This document shows, piece after piece, positions 8,500-17,462 of a stretch of DNA of 46,145 nucleotides. This DNA comes from Burkholderiales bacterium. GTDB taxonomy: Bacteria; Pseudomonadota; Gammaproteobacteria; Burkholderiales; Burkholderiaceae_F. The notes beneath the pieces were generated by a model. The model made no database searches. It worked only from the letters and a program-made list of their open reading frames with translations, and was not told the DNA's origin. Position numbers and translations under genes: made by a program. The stretch lies in the NCBI GenBank assembly GCA_020248865.1, contig JADCGS010000009.1, positions 1 through 46,145 on the forward strand, given 5' to 3'. Position 1 is the stretch's first letter; every line of letters starts with the position of its first letter.

Positions 8500-9564
8500 T
8501 CAGGCCGGCGCCAGCGGCACCGTGAGCCGCGTGCCCGGCACCAAGATGCCGCCGCGGTCGCCGACGGTGAGCGCGCCGTAGCGCGCGGCAAAGGCAGGCG
8601 GCAGCTCGCGGGCGCCGGGAGCGGCCAGCCACAGGCGCAGCAGATGGCGCCGCTGCGCCGGCTCGGGCGCGTCGTCGAAGGCGGTGCGATCGTGCAGCAG
8701 CACGTGGTTATGGACGAACTGCAGGTCGCCGGGCGCCAGCCGCATTGCGAAGTTCAGCCGCGTGTCGTTGGCGAGCGCGTCAAAGGCGTCGAGCGCGGCC
8801 ACGTCCGCGGGTGTCAGCCGCGGCGCCTGCGCAAAACGCTGCGCGCTGTCGAAGTACTGGCGCTGGTAGAACACGGTGAGCGCGCCCGCGTGCCAACTGA
8901 ACACCGGGATCATGAAGAACGGCTGCGCACCGGCCGGCACTTCGCCACGGCGATCGTGCGCCATCGGCCGCAGCAGCCGCACCGCCAGGTCCGGGCGCGT
9001 GCGGCGCAGTTCGTTGAACAGGGTGAGTGCGCTCACCAGCAGCGAGTCGCCGCCGTGCCGCGCCTCGCGCAGGCACAGAAGCCCCACGATGTCGCACGAG
9101 TCGGTGTGAAAGGTCTGCCGCTCGCGCGTCTGGTAGATGCGCACGCCGGGGTCGGCGCTCGACAACCCGAGGTCGCACACGTGGCCCAGCACGTGCCCCT
9201 GGGCGTTCTGCGAGCGCGGCGCTCCAAGATGTACGCCCAGGCCCATGAAGAGCGTGGCCGCCTGCACCATGGAGTAGCGCTGCACCGGCAGCCGCCGCAG
9301 CAGTGCAAAGCCGCGGCCGTGCAGCAGCTCCCGCCGCAGCGCGGCCAGCCGCGGCGCCAGGCGCGGCAGCGGAAACTGCGCGGCCGTCATCTGGCCGATG
9401 CGGGCCGGATCGTCGCCGGCGGCGAGAAAGCGGCGCATGGCCGCCTCCAGATCCGCGAGGTCGGCGGGCTCGAGCGTGCCGATCCAGTCGCTGCGCGCCG
9501 CCATCTGCGGCCCGTGCCAGGCGGCGGGGCCGGTCTGCTCGGGCGGCAGGGCGCTTAGGTCCAT
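8500..9564 (-). CDS. TauD/TfdA-family 2-oxoglutarate/Fe(II) dioxygenase
   Basis: A 354-residue non-haem iron oxygenase. The facial triad is readable: H153-x-D155 in TFHTDSCD and a distal His (about 291) in VLLHDRTAF, with the 2-oxoglutarate-binding Arg near 310 in RRHLLRLWLA. The family hydroxylates substrates such as taurine, gamma-butyrobetaine or chlorinated phenoxyacetates. This sequence resembles the broad clavaminate synthase/TauD-like group often annotated only as TauD/TfdA. It has no transporter or pathway partner beside it, so the substrate is unknown. The ATG at 9564 lies 31 bases before the ychF stop, same strand. Confidence 0.85.
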   Translation of the reverse strand: MDLSALPPEQTGPAAWHGPQMAARSDWIGTLEPADLADLEAAMRRFLAAGDDPARIGQMTAAQFPLPRLAPRLAALRRELLHGRGFALLRRLPVQRYSMVQAATLFMGLGVHLGAPRSQNAQGHVLGHVCDLGLSSADPGVRIYQTRERQTFHTDSCDIVGLLCLREARHGGDSLLVSALTLFNELRRTRPDLAVRLLRPMAHDRRGEVPAGAQPFFMIPVFSWHAGALTVFYQRQYFDSAQRFAQAPRLTPADVAALDAFDALANDTRLNFAMRLAPGDLQFVHNHVLLHDRTAFDDAPEPAQRRHLLRLWLAAPGARELPPAFAARYGALTVGDRGGILVPGTRLTVPLAPA

Positions 9565-9595
9565 CCGGCGTGACCGGCAGGCCGCCGCGCCAGGG

Positions 9596-10699
<1,104 letters not shown>

Positions 10700-10810
10700 G
10701 GAGGGGCTTTCGGGAGGGCGGGCGCGGGCGCAGGCATCGACACGACCGACCCGCACCTCGAAAAGGCGCGATTATCCTCGACCTGCGCGACCGCCCGCTG
10801 CCGAGGAACC

Positions 10811-11257
10811 ATGGCCGTCGAATTCGTCGAGATCACCAAGGACACCGTGCGCGCCGTCTGCAAGCTCGACGCCGGCGACGGCGGTCGCCAGGTGGCGCCC
10901 AACGCGGTGTCGATCGCGCAGGCCCACTTCCACCCGGAGGCGTGGTTCCGCGCCATCCATGCCGATGGCGAGCTGGCGGGCTTTCTCATGTTGTGGGACC
11001 CATCGCAGGTCCAGGCGAGCGAGGACCCGCGCTTCATCCTGTGGCGCTTCATGATCGACGCGCGCTTGCAGCGGCGCGGCTTCGGCCGCGCCGCCCTGGC
11101 GCTGGCCTTCGAGCAGGTGCGTGCGCGCGGCGGCGACGCCTTGCACCTGACGCATGTGAAGGACGTGGAGGACGCGGCGCGGCTGTACCGCTCGCTGGGC
11201 TTTGTCTACACCGGGGCGGAAGAAGACGGCGAGCTGTGGATGGTGCGGCGGATATGA
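10811..11257 (+). CDS. GNAT-family N-acetyltransferase
   Basis: A 148-residue protein with the GNAT fold. Motif A appears as FMIDARLQRRGFGRAALAL, with the acetyl-CoA pyrophosphate loop QRRGFG, and the C-terminal YRSLGFVYTGAEEDGELWM is the usual GNAT end. The N-terminal sequence resembles the spermidine/streptothricin-type acetyltransferase group, but the substrate cannot be assigned. It is divergent from ychF, and its ATGA end overlaps the start of a second GNAT gene, so the two are translated together. Confidence 0.87.
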   Translation: MAVEFVEITKDTVRAVCKLDAGDGGRQVAPNAVSIAQAHFHPEAWFRAIHADGELAGFLMLWDPSQVQASEDPRFILWRFMIDARLQRRGFGRAALALAFEQVRARGGDALHLTHVKDVEDAARLYRSLGFVYTGAEEDGELWMVRRI

Positions 11258-11850
11258 CGCAGCGCGTGTCGTTCTCGTTTGGCGGCGCTGGTCGCGTGTA
11301 CCGCGTCGTCGAGGCGACCGCGGCCGACGCGGCGCGAGTGCAGCACTTCTTCGAGGCTCATCCGGACTACTTTGTCCAGTGCGAGGGCAGGGCGCCCGAG
11401 CCAGCTGCGGGGCGTGAGTTTGTGGTGGACCGGCCGCCCGCGGAGTTTTCCTTCCGCGCCCACCACAATCTGGTGATCCTGTCGGATGCCGAAGAGATCG
11501 AGGGCGTACTGGCCGTGTCGGTCGACCTGCTCAGCGCAGGGGTCTGGCACCTCGGGCTCCTGATCGTCGCCACGCGCTGGCACGGTGGAGGACTGGCTCA
11601 GGCCGCGCATGAAGCCTACGAGGCCTGGGCGCGGGCCGGCGGTGCCCGCTGGCTGCGCCTGGGCGTCGTGGAGCAAAACGGTCGGGCCCGCCGGTTCTGG
11701 CAGCGTCAGGGCTACACCGAGATCAGGCGGCGCGAGGGCGTCGCGATGGGCGAACTTCGCAACACGGTGCTCGTGATGTGCAAGCCGGTGGCCGATGCCG
11801 CGCTTGACGCCTACCTCGCCGCCGTGCCGCGGGACCGACCGGACGCGTAG
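11254..11850 (+). CDS. second GNAT-family N-acetyltransferase
   Basis: A 198-residue GNAT protein whose ATG (11254) overlaps the stop of the preceding GNAT gene by four bases. Motif A is degenerate: LLIVATRWHGGGLAQAAHEA in place of the R/Q-x-x-G-x-G/A loop. The C-terminal part (GVVEQNGRARRFWQRQGYTE) is typical. The two adjacent acetyltransferases differ clearly in sequence, so they are not a recent duplication. Substrate is unknown; the weakened CoA loop may mean a different binding mode. Confidence 0.82.
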   Translation: MTQRVSFSFGGAGRVYRVVEATAADAARVQHFFEAHPDYFVQCEGRAPEPAAGREFVVDRPPAEFSFRAHHNLVILSDAEEIEGVLAVSVDLLSAGVWHLGLLIVATRWHGGGLAQAAHEAYEAWARAGGARWLRLGVVEQNGRARRFWQRQGYTEIRRREGVAMGELRNTVLVMCKPVADAALDAYLAAVPRDRPDA

Positions 11851-11906
11851 TCCGACTGCGGGCCGCACCTGCGTGTGCGGGTACTTGGAACGGTGGAGTG
11901 GCTCGA

Positions 11907-12992
11907 CTACAGCGGCCGCAGCACCGAGGGGTCCGGCCGCTCGAGCCAGGCCAGCGCTTCATCGGCAAACCGCTCGCACTCGCCGATGGCGCGGCGCCAG
12001 GCGCGCTCGCGGCCGGCGTGGTCGAGGCCGTAGCGGTAGAAGTCCTGCCGGTCGGGCAGCTTGCCGTTGGGCAGCCGCGCCAGCAAGGCCGGCGAGGGCG
12101 CGACCAGCAGCATGTTCGACAGCCATGGGTGCGCGCGGGCCTGCCGGCGCCACGGCAGGAACTTGTCGAGCCAGCCGGGCGTCACGTGCGGCACGAAGTG
12201 CGGGTACAGCACCAGCCTGCGGTTGGCCGGCGCGGCGTCGTGGCGTGGCGCGCCATAAGGCAGCAGCAGGTGATAGTCGATGAGCCCGCCGTCCCAGTAG
12301 TCGCCGCAGGGTGCACCGACCGGATTGCACACCGGGTCGCACACCAGCGGAATCGAGCCGGAGGCCAGCAGCGCGTCCTCGGCGTTGTCGCGCGTGAGCG
12401 GCACGACGCGCAGGCCAAAGGGATCGAAGGGCGGCAGTTGCGCGTGCAGCAGGCGGGGCGTGCCGTGCGCAAACACCACGCGCTCCATGTGCGCGGCCAG
12501 CCGTCGGCGCGACATGGCGTTGGCCAGCGCAGCCTGCGCAAAGGCGGTGCGCGAGGCCGTGCCCTGCAGCACGCCGCGGGCGCGCGTGGTGAGCACCAGC
12601 ACGCTGGCCGGGGCGCGCAGCGCCGGCCAGCCCGAATCGCCGAGCACGGCGCGCGCGAGCTTGCGGCACTCGTCGCTGACCTCCTGCGGCGTGGGCTTGC
12701 GGCCGAAGCGCTGCGCCACGTAGCCGTCGGACAGGCGCGTGAGCGCCGCGTCGGCGTCGACCTGCGCCGCGCAGAACATGCGCCAGGCGCCGATCGAGGC
12801 GCCCACCAGGTCGAGCGGCACCTCGCGCAGCCAGCCGCCCGCGCCGAACAGGCGCCGGTCGAGCGGGATCAACGCCAGCCCCTTCGGACCGCCGGCGGCG
12901 GCCGGCACGCAGCCAATGTCCTGCGGGCGCAGGCCGTTGCGCTGGATGTGGTCGGCCGCCGTGCGGCCGGCGAGCAGGAGCAAAGAACTCAC
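11907..12992 (-). CDS. patatin-like phospholipase family protein
   Basis: A 361-residue protein with the patatin Ser-Asp dyad. The nucleophile elbow G-x-S-x-G is GASIG in LDLVGASIGAWRMF, and the Asp motif is DGG in YWDGGLIDYHLL. An anion-hole-like glycine stretch AAAGGPKGLAL precedes the elbow. Family members are acyl hydrolases of phospholipids or neutral lipids. The start is taken as GTG at 12992, which begins SSLLLLAGRTAADHIQ. The frame stays open for exactly 20 more codons through a 60-bp repeat to an ATG at 13052, so an N-terminally extended form is possible. There is no signal peptide. Confidence 0.83.
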   Translation of the reverse strand: MSSLLLLAGRTAADHIQRNGLRPQDIGCVPAAAGGPKGLALIPLDRRLFGAGGWLREVPLDLVGASIGAWRMFCAAQVDADAALTRLSDGYVAQRFGRKPTPQEVSDECRKLARAVLGDSGWPALRAPASVLVLTTRARGVLQGTASRTAFAQAALANAMSRRRLAAHMERVVFAHGTPRLLHAQLPPFDPFGLRVVPLTRDNAEDALLASGSIPLVCDPVCNPVGAPCGDYWDGGLIDYHLLLPYGAPRHDAAPANRRLVLYPHFVPHVTPGWLDKFLPWRRQARAHPWLSNMLLVAPSPALLARLPNGKLPDRQDFYRYGLDHAGRERAWRRAIGECERFADEALAWLERPDPSVLRPL

Positions 12993-13052
12993 TGGATTAC
13001 CCTCGCGCCGCGCGCTCGGGGATTCGCCCTTGGGGCGGCCCGGCGGGATCAT
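12993..13052 (-). repeat. 60-bp PPGRPKGE repeat ending at the patatin-like start codon
   Basis: Read on the minus strand, the unit begins with ATG at 13052 and encodes MIPPGRPKGESPSARREGNP, ending one base before the GTG start of the patatin-like gene and in frame with it. It is a single copy about 88-90% like the units at the other loci. Confidence 0.9.
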
Positions 13053-13097
13053 GCGCCCGGCCGCGGGCGCGGCGCAGGCGTGGACGGGCTGCCGCCG

Positions 13098-13706
13098 TCA
13101 GGCGCGCGCATGCAGCTTCATCATGGCGCGCTCGAACTGGCCTTCGACCAGCGCCGGCACGCAGTCGAGCGCGCGATCCATGGCCGCGTCGAGCGCCTGC
13201 TGGTGCTCGCGTGACGGCGGATGCAGCACGAAGTCGGCCACGTCCTGCGTGAAGCCGAGCGTCCGCGGATGGCCGACGCCGAAGCGCAGGCGCCAGAACT
13301 CCGGCGTGGCGAGCTTGGCGCTGATGTCCTTGACGCCGTTGTTGCCGGCCGCGCCACCGCCGCGCTTCATCTTGGCGCTGCCGGGGGGCAGGTCGACCTC
13401 GTCGTGGGCCACCAGGATTTCGTCGGGCAGGATCTTGTAGTACAGGGCCAGCGCCACCACCGCATTGCCGCTGCGGTTGTAGTAGGTGGACGGCTTGAGC
13501 AGCCACAGTTCGCGCGCCCCCGCGCTGCCGGCGCTCCGCACGCGCGCCACTTCGCCCTGGAACTTGCGCTCGTGCGAGAACTGCGCGCCGGCCCTGCCGG
13601 CCACCGCGTCGGCAAACCGGAAGCCGGCGTTGTGGCGCGTGGCCGCGTACTCGGCGCCAATGTTGCCGAGGCCGACGATCAGGCGAATGGCGCGTGGCTC
13701 GCTCAT
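13098..13706 (-). CDS. pth: peptidyl-tRNA hydrolase
   Basis: A 202-residue Pth that cleaves peptidyl-tRNA released from ribosomes. The family motifs are present: RLIVGLGNIGAEYAATRHNAGF with the catalytic His in TRHN, PSTYYNRSG, VAHDEVDLPPG with the catalytic Asp, and GGGAAGNNGVKDI. One change stands out: GLGNIG where the family nearly always has GLGNPG. The start ATG at 13706 begins SEPRAIRLIVG. A 60-bp repeat lies immediately upstream and in frame, so an extended protein starting at 13766 is possible. rplY and prs lie upstream, as in many Proteobacteria. Confidence 0.96.
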   Translation of the reverse strand: MSEPRAIRLIVGLGNIGAEYAATRHNAGFRFADAVAGRAGAQFSHERKFQGEVARVRSAGSAGARELWLLKPSTYYNRSGNAVVALALYYKILPDEILVAHDEVDLPPGSAKMKRGGGAAGNNGVKDISAKLATPEFWRLRFGVGHPRTLGFTQDVADFVLHPPSREHQQALDAAMDRALDCVPALVEGQFERAMMKLHARA

Positions 13707-13766
13707 TGGACTGCCCTCGCGCTGCGCGCTCGGGAATTCGCCCTTGGGACGGTCCGGCGGGCTCAT
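13707..13766 (-). repeat. 60-bp PPGRPKGE repeat ending at the pth start codon
   Basis: On the minus strand the unit starts with ATG at 13766, encodes MSPPDRPKGEFPSAQREGSP, and ends exactly at the pth ATG (13706), in frame. It carries a GAATTC core where other copies read GAATCC or GAACTC. Confidence 0.9.
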
Positions 13767-13838
13767 GAGGGCGCAATGGTACGCAAGGGGCGCGACGGAC
13801 AGCGGTGCCGGCCGTGCGCGGGCCGGCCGCAGGCGCCA

Positions 13839-13866
13839 AGAAAAACGCCGGGCACGGCCCGGCGTT
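13839..13866 (-). terminator. intrinsic terminator after rplY
   Basis: Perfect 10-bp stem (13844-13853 with 13857-13866) around a 3-base loop, with arm AACGCCGGGC. On the minus strand it is followed by a T-run (TTTTTCTT). It sits 20 bases past the rplY stop and ends the prs-rplY transcript. Confidence 0.88.
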
Positions 13867-13885
13867 CTGGCGGGTGCCGCGCGCT

Positions 13886-14569
13886 TTACTTCTTCTTGTC
13901 GCCGCCCTTGGCCGCGCCAGCCGGCGCCGCGGCGGGAGGGGCCTTTTGCGCAGTGGCGGGCACTTCGGCGGCGGGGGTGGGTGCGGCGGAGGTGTCTTCC
14001 TCGGCCTGCGCGCCCGGCACGCTCACGGTGACGACCACGGGGTTTTCCTTGCCGCGCAGCACCGGCTTGACGCCGGCCGGCATCCTGAGATCGGAGACCT
14101 TGAGCACGTCGGTCGACTTGATGCCGGACAGGTCGACCTCGATGAACTCCGGCAGGTCGCGCGGCAGGCAGGCCACATCGACCTGCGACAGCACGTGGCT
14201 GATGATGGCGGCGTTCAGCTTGACCGCCGGCGAGTTCTCCTCGCCGACGAAGTGCAGCGGTACGCGCATGTGGATCGCCTCGTCCTCGGCCACCCGCTGA
14301 AAGTCGATGTGCAGCACCTGCGGCTTGTACGGGTGCATCTGGAAGTCGCGCAGCAGCACGCGCTCGCTCTTGCCGTCGAGGTCCATCTCGAGGATGGAGG
14401 CGTGGAACTTCTCCTTGCGCAGGGCATGGAACAACGGGTTGTGTTCGACCTCGATGGCGGTCGGCTGCGCCTTGCCGCCGTAGATGATGCCGGGTACCTT
14501 GTCGGCGCGGCGCAGGCGGCGGCTCGCACTCGTGCCCTGCGCGCTTCGGGTGGTTGCTGTGACTTTCAC
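13886..14569 (-). CDS. rplY: 50S ribosomal protein L25 / general stress protein Ctc
   Basis: A 227-residue L25 of the long TL5/Ctc type that binds 5S rRNA. The N-terminal L25 domain covers about residues 1-92 (RSAQGTSASRRLRRADKVPGI, then LHIDFQRV). The C-terminal beta domain follows, with DLPEFIEVDLSGI and a low-complexity Ala/Pro/Lys tail ending GGDKKK. The start is taken as GTG at 14569, with GGAGAG at good spacing, which gives the usual VKVTATTRSAQGT opening. The frame extends 13 codons upstream to an ATG at 14608 without family similarity. The gene follows prs, as commonly found. Confidence 0.95.
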   Translation of the reverse strand: MKVTATTRSAQGTSASRRLRRADKVPGIIYGGKAQPTAIEVEHNPLFHALRKEKFHASILEMDLDGKSERVLLRDFQMHPYKPQVLHIDFQRVAEDEAIHMRVPLHFVGEENSPAVKLNAAIISHVLSQVDVACLPRDLPEFIEVDLSGIKSTDVLKVSDLRMPAGVKPVLRGKENPVVVTVSVPGAQAEEDTSAAPTPAAEVPATAQKAPPAAAPAGAAKGGDKKK

Positions 14570-14654
14570 TTCACTCTCCGGTTGAACCCGCGGGCCGCGA
14601 CCAGCCACGACGGGGGTTGAGGCGCTGGCCGCCGGGCGGCCAGCGCCGGGTTTG

Positions 14655-15611
14655 TTACTCGATGAACAGGCTGCTCACCGAGTCTTCGCGCGCGATGCGC
14701 GAGATCGTCTCGCCCAGCAGGCCGGCGCAGCTGACCTGCCGGATCTTGGGACAGGCGGCGGCGTCGGGGCGCAGCGGGATGGTGTCGGTGACCACGACCT
14801 CGTCGAGCACCGAGTCCACGATGCGCTCGACCGCCCGACCGCTGAGCACCGGGTGCGTGCAATAGGCCATCACCTTGGTGGCGCCGTGATCGCGCAGCGC
14901 CGCGGCGGCATGGCACAGCGTGTTGGCGGTGTCGATCATGTCGTCCATGATCACGCAGGTGCGGCCGGCCACGTCGCCGATGATGTGCATGACCTCGGCC
15001 ACGTTGGCGCGCGGGCGCCGCTTGTCGATGATGGCCAGGTCGGCGTCCATCCGCTTGGCCAGGGCCCGCGCACGCACCACGCCGCCGACGTCGGGCGAGA
15101 CCACCATCAGGTTGTCGTAGCTGTGCTTCCACAGGTCGCCCAGCAGTACCGGGCTGGCGTAGATGTTGTCGACCGGGATGTCGAAGAAGCCCTGGATCTG
15201 ATCGGCGTGCAGGTCCATGACCAGCACGCGGCTGACGCCGGCCACCTGCAGCATGTTGGCCACGACCCGGGCGCTGATCGCCACGCGGGCGCTGCGCGGG
15301 CGGCGATCCTGGCGCGCGTAGCCAAAGTACGGAATGGCGGCGGTGATGCGTCCGGCCGACGCGCGCTTGAGCGCGTCGACGATGATCATCAGCTCCATCA
15401 GGTTGTCGTTGGTCGGGAAGCAGGTCGGCTGCAGCACGAAGACGTCCTTGCCGCGGACGTTCTCGTTGATCTCGACCATGACCTCGCCGTCGGAAAAGCG
15501 CGCAACCGTCGCGCGGCCGAGGGGGATGTTCAGGTGGGCGGCAACCCCCTGGGCGAGCCTGGGGTTCGCGTTGCCAGCGAACACCATCAGGTTGTCGGGC
15601 ACCATCGGCAT
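14655..15611 (-). CDS. prs: ribose-phosphate pyrophosphokinase
   Basis: A 318-residue PRPP synthetase that converts ribose 5-phosphate and ATP into PRPP for purine, pyrimidine, histidine and tryptophan synthesis. It shows the N-terminal [14 protein letters not shown], the ATP-binding loop [10 protein letters not shown], the metal-binding [19 protein letters not shown], and the PRPP loop [16 protein letters not shown] at 15611 ([11 protein letters not shown]) gives the usual length; ATG 15605 is an alternative. It lies upstream of rplY on the same strand and downstream of tRNA-Gln. Confidence 0.97.
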   Translation of the reverse strand: MPMVPDNLMVFAGNANPRLAQGVAAHLNIPLGRATVARFSDGEVMVEINENVRGKDVFVLQPTCFPTNDNLMELMIIVDALKRASAGRITAAIPYFGYARQDRRPRSARVAISARVVANMLQVAGVSRVLVMDLHADQIQGFFDIPVDNIYASPVLLGDLWKHSYDNLMVVSPDVGGVVRARALAKRMDADLAIIDKRRPRANVAEVMHIIGDVAGRTCVIMDDMIDTANTLCHAAAALRDHGATKVMAYCTHPVLSGRAVERIVDSVLDEVVVTDTIPLRPDAAACPKIRQVSCAGLLGETISRIAREDSVSSLFIE

Positions 15612-15677
15612 GCTTCTGTCCGCGCGCATCGTCGCCGCTCCCGCTCCCGCACCCAAGGCCCGAACGGCGGCCGTTGC

Positions 15678-15726
15678 CACAAAGAACTGCGCCGCAGGCA
15701 GGTCAGCCTGCGCTGCGGCGGCAGTT
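15678..15726 (-). terminator. long hairpin, probable terminator after tRNA-Gln
   Basis: Outer arms 15685-15697 and 15713-15726 pair with one bulged base, and an inner GCAGG/CCTGC stem (15698-15702 with 15707-15711) closes the loop. On the minus strand the stem is followed by TTCTTTG. It lies 10 bases downstream of the tRNA and could end the ispE-tRNA transcript or contribute to tRNA 3' processing ahead of prs. Confidence 0.6.
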
Positions 15727-15735
15727 GCGAATCAA

Positions 15736-15812
15736 TGGCTGGGGAGGAAGGATTCGAACCCTCGAATGGCGGAATCAAAATCCGCTGCCTTAACCAGCTT
15801 GGCGACTCCCCA
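15736..15812 (-). tRNA. tRNA-Gln (anticodon TTG)
   Basis: A complete cloverleaf on the minus strand: acceptor stem TGGGGAG pairing with CTCCCCA, anticodon stem GCGGA/TCCGC with loop TTTTGAT (anticodon TTG), T-arm with GGTTCGAATCC, discriminator G and encoded CCA. It sits between ispE and prs, a position conserved in many Beta- and Gammaproteobacteria. Confidence 0.97.
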
Positions 15813-15872
15813 GCGCGAAACCTTGCAAATCCTTTCGTGCCGTCGTGGTGCGCCGTCCGCGACGGCCGCTGG

Positions 15873-16769
15873 TCACCACACTCCGAGGGGATGCTCGTCC
15901 AGGCCTTCGGCGATGCAGCTCCACCAACCTGGCGACTCCTGCATCAGCGTGGCCCGGGCCGCGCTCGCCTCCTGTTCGCTGACCAGCGGCACGAAAACCG
16001 CCGAGCCGGAGCCCGTCATGCGCGCCGGACCAAAGCGACTGAGCGACTTCAGCACGGCCTCGACTTCCGGGACCCGGCGCCGCACGATCGGTTCAAGATC
16101 GTTGGCCCCGAACAGCGCGCGCACGCCAGTCGGATTACCGACCGCACCGGCCGCTGCGGAAAAGTCCTCGATTCTCAAAGGTTTCGTGGACCGTGTCAAA
16201 CCGGGGTCGGAGAAGATTTCCCGTGTCGAGACATGCACTTGCGGATGCACCACGAGGTAGTGGGCCGGCGGCACGGCCAGCGGTGTCAGCCGCTCGCCAA
16301 TGCCTTCGACCCAGGCCGGGCCGGCGCCCAGGAAGAACGGCACGTCGGCGCCGAGCGAGGTGGCCAGCGCGGCCAGCCGCTGGCGTGGCCAGTCGAGCCC
16401 CCACAGGCGGCTCAACGCAATGAGCGTGGTGGCGGCGTCGGAGGAACCGCCGCCCAGGCCGCTGCCGGCGGGTATGTGCTTGTCGACGTGGATCGCCGCG
16501 CCCAGCGCGGTGCCGCTGGCCGCGCGCAGGGCCTGCGCCGCGCGCAGCACCAGATCGCCTTCGAGCGGACCGACCAGATCGCCGCTGCGCTCGATCCGGC
16601 CATCATCGGTGAGTTCGAAGTCGAGCACGTCGGCCAGCGACAGCGGCACGAACACCGACTGCAGCTGGTGGTAACCGTCGGCGCGCCGGCCGGTGACGTG
16701 CAGGAACAGATTGAGCTTGGCCGGCGCCGGCAGCCCGAGGAACAGGCGCGGCGCCCGTGGTGCAGCCAT
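15873..16769 (-). CDS. ispE: 4-diphosphocytidyl-2-C-methyl-D-erythritol kinase
   Basis: A 298-residue GHMP kinase of the MEP isoprenoid pathway that phosphorylates CDP-methylerythritol. Motif 1 is PAPAKLNLFLHVTGRRADGYH, the GHMP ATP loop is IPAGSGLGGGSSDAAT, and motif 3 is MTGSGSAVFVPL. I chose ATG 16769 because it leaves about 12 residues before LPAPAKLNLF, as usual; a GTG at 16787 would add six. It follows lolB and the exported methyltransferase on the same strand and is followed by tRNA-Gln, so the group is probably one transcript. Confidence 0.95.
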   Translation of the reverse strand: MAAPRAPRLFLGLPAPAKLNLFLHVTGRRADGYHQLQSVFVPLSLADVLDFELTDDGRIERSGDLVGPLEGDLVLRAAQALRAASGTALGAAIHVDKHIPAGSGLGGGSSDAATTLIALSRLWGLDWPRQRLAALATSLGADVPFFLGAGPAWVEGIGERLTPLAVPPAHYLVVHPQVHVSTREIFSDPGLTRSTKPLRIEDFSAAAGAVGNPTGVRALFGANDLEPIVRRRVPEVEAVLKSLSRFGPARMTGSGSAVFVPLVSEQEASAARATLMQESPGWWSCIAEGLDEHPLGVW

Positions 16770-16791
16770 GCGGGGCCGGCCGCTCACCGTC

Positions 16792-17442
16792 TCAGCGCAG
16801 CAGGCTGGCCGGTGGATTGGCCATCACGGTCCAGCGGAACACCTGGCTGTTCTGCACGGTGCGGCTGTCCTCGGGCTTCCACTCGCCCATGTCGAAGTCG
16901 TGCGAGACGATGCGCGTGCCGGGCTTCAGTTCGCGCAGGATGCGCGGCCGCAGCTTGAGGTTGACGCTCGGCAGCAGGTACATCGTCACCACCGTGGCGG
17001 GCGAGAAGTCGAAGGTGAACACGTCGCCCACCTCGAACCGCACCAGGCTCTCGATCGCGCTGCCGGCCTTCCGGGCGGCCGCGCGCGCCTCGGTCACCCG
17101 CTCGGGGTTGAGGTCCACGCCCACGCCGCGGCAGCCGAAGCGCTGCGCCGCGCGGATCACGATGCGGCCGTCGCCGGACCCCAGGTCGTACAGGAGGTCA
17201 TTGCGGGTCACGCGCGCCATGTCGAGCATGGCATCGACCACCGGCATGGGGGTCGGCACGAAGGGCACGTCGAGCGGGCGGTCGGGAAACGTGGCGTCGC
17301 GCGCCAGCACCTCGTCCGGCGTGAGGAGCGCGGCCAGCGCCGGTGCCGCAGGCAGGGCCAGTGCGGTGGCCAAAAAGCGGCGGCGCGGCAGCAGGCCCGG
17401 GTACAGCGGCGCGCGGTCGGTCGGGTGTTGCAGCAGGGACAT
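16792..17442 (-). CDS. exported-looking SAM-dependent methyltransferase
   Basis: About 216 residues from the ATG at 17442, which has a strong GAGGAG ribosome site. A second ATG at 17466 overlaps the lolB stop (ATGA) and would add 8 residues. The catalytic domain has motif I LLYDLGSGDGRIVIR (about 83-97) and the acidic GVDLNPERV. The rest (VTMYLLPSVNLKLRP, IVSHDFDMGEWKPED) matches a known SAM-methyltransferase group. The N-terminus has a twin-arginine-like signal: RRRFLATALALPAAPALA. An exported SAM enzyme is odd, because SAM is cytoplasmic; the protein may instead be membrane-anchored or mis-started. Substrate unknown. Confidence 0.75.
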   Translation of the reverse strand: MSLLQHPTDRAPLYPGLLPRRRFLATALALPAAPALAALLTPDEVLARDATFPDRPLDVPFVPTPMPVVDAMLDMARVTRNDLLYDLGSGDGRIVIRAAQRFGCRGVGVDLNPERVTEARAAARKAGSAIESLVRFEVGDVFTFDFSPATVVTMYLLPSVNLKLRPRILRELKPGTRIVSHDFDMGEWKPEDSRTVQNSQVFRWTVMANPPASLLR

Positions 17443-17462
17443 GTCGGCTCCTCGAAAGCGGT

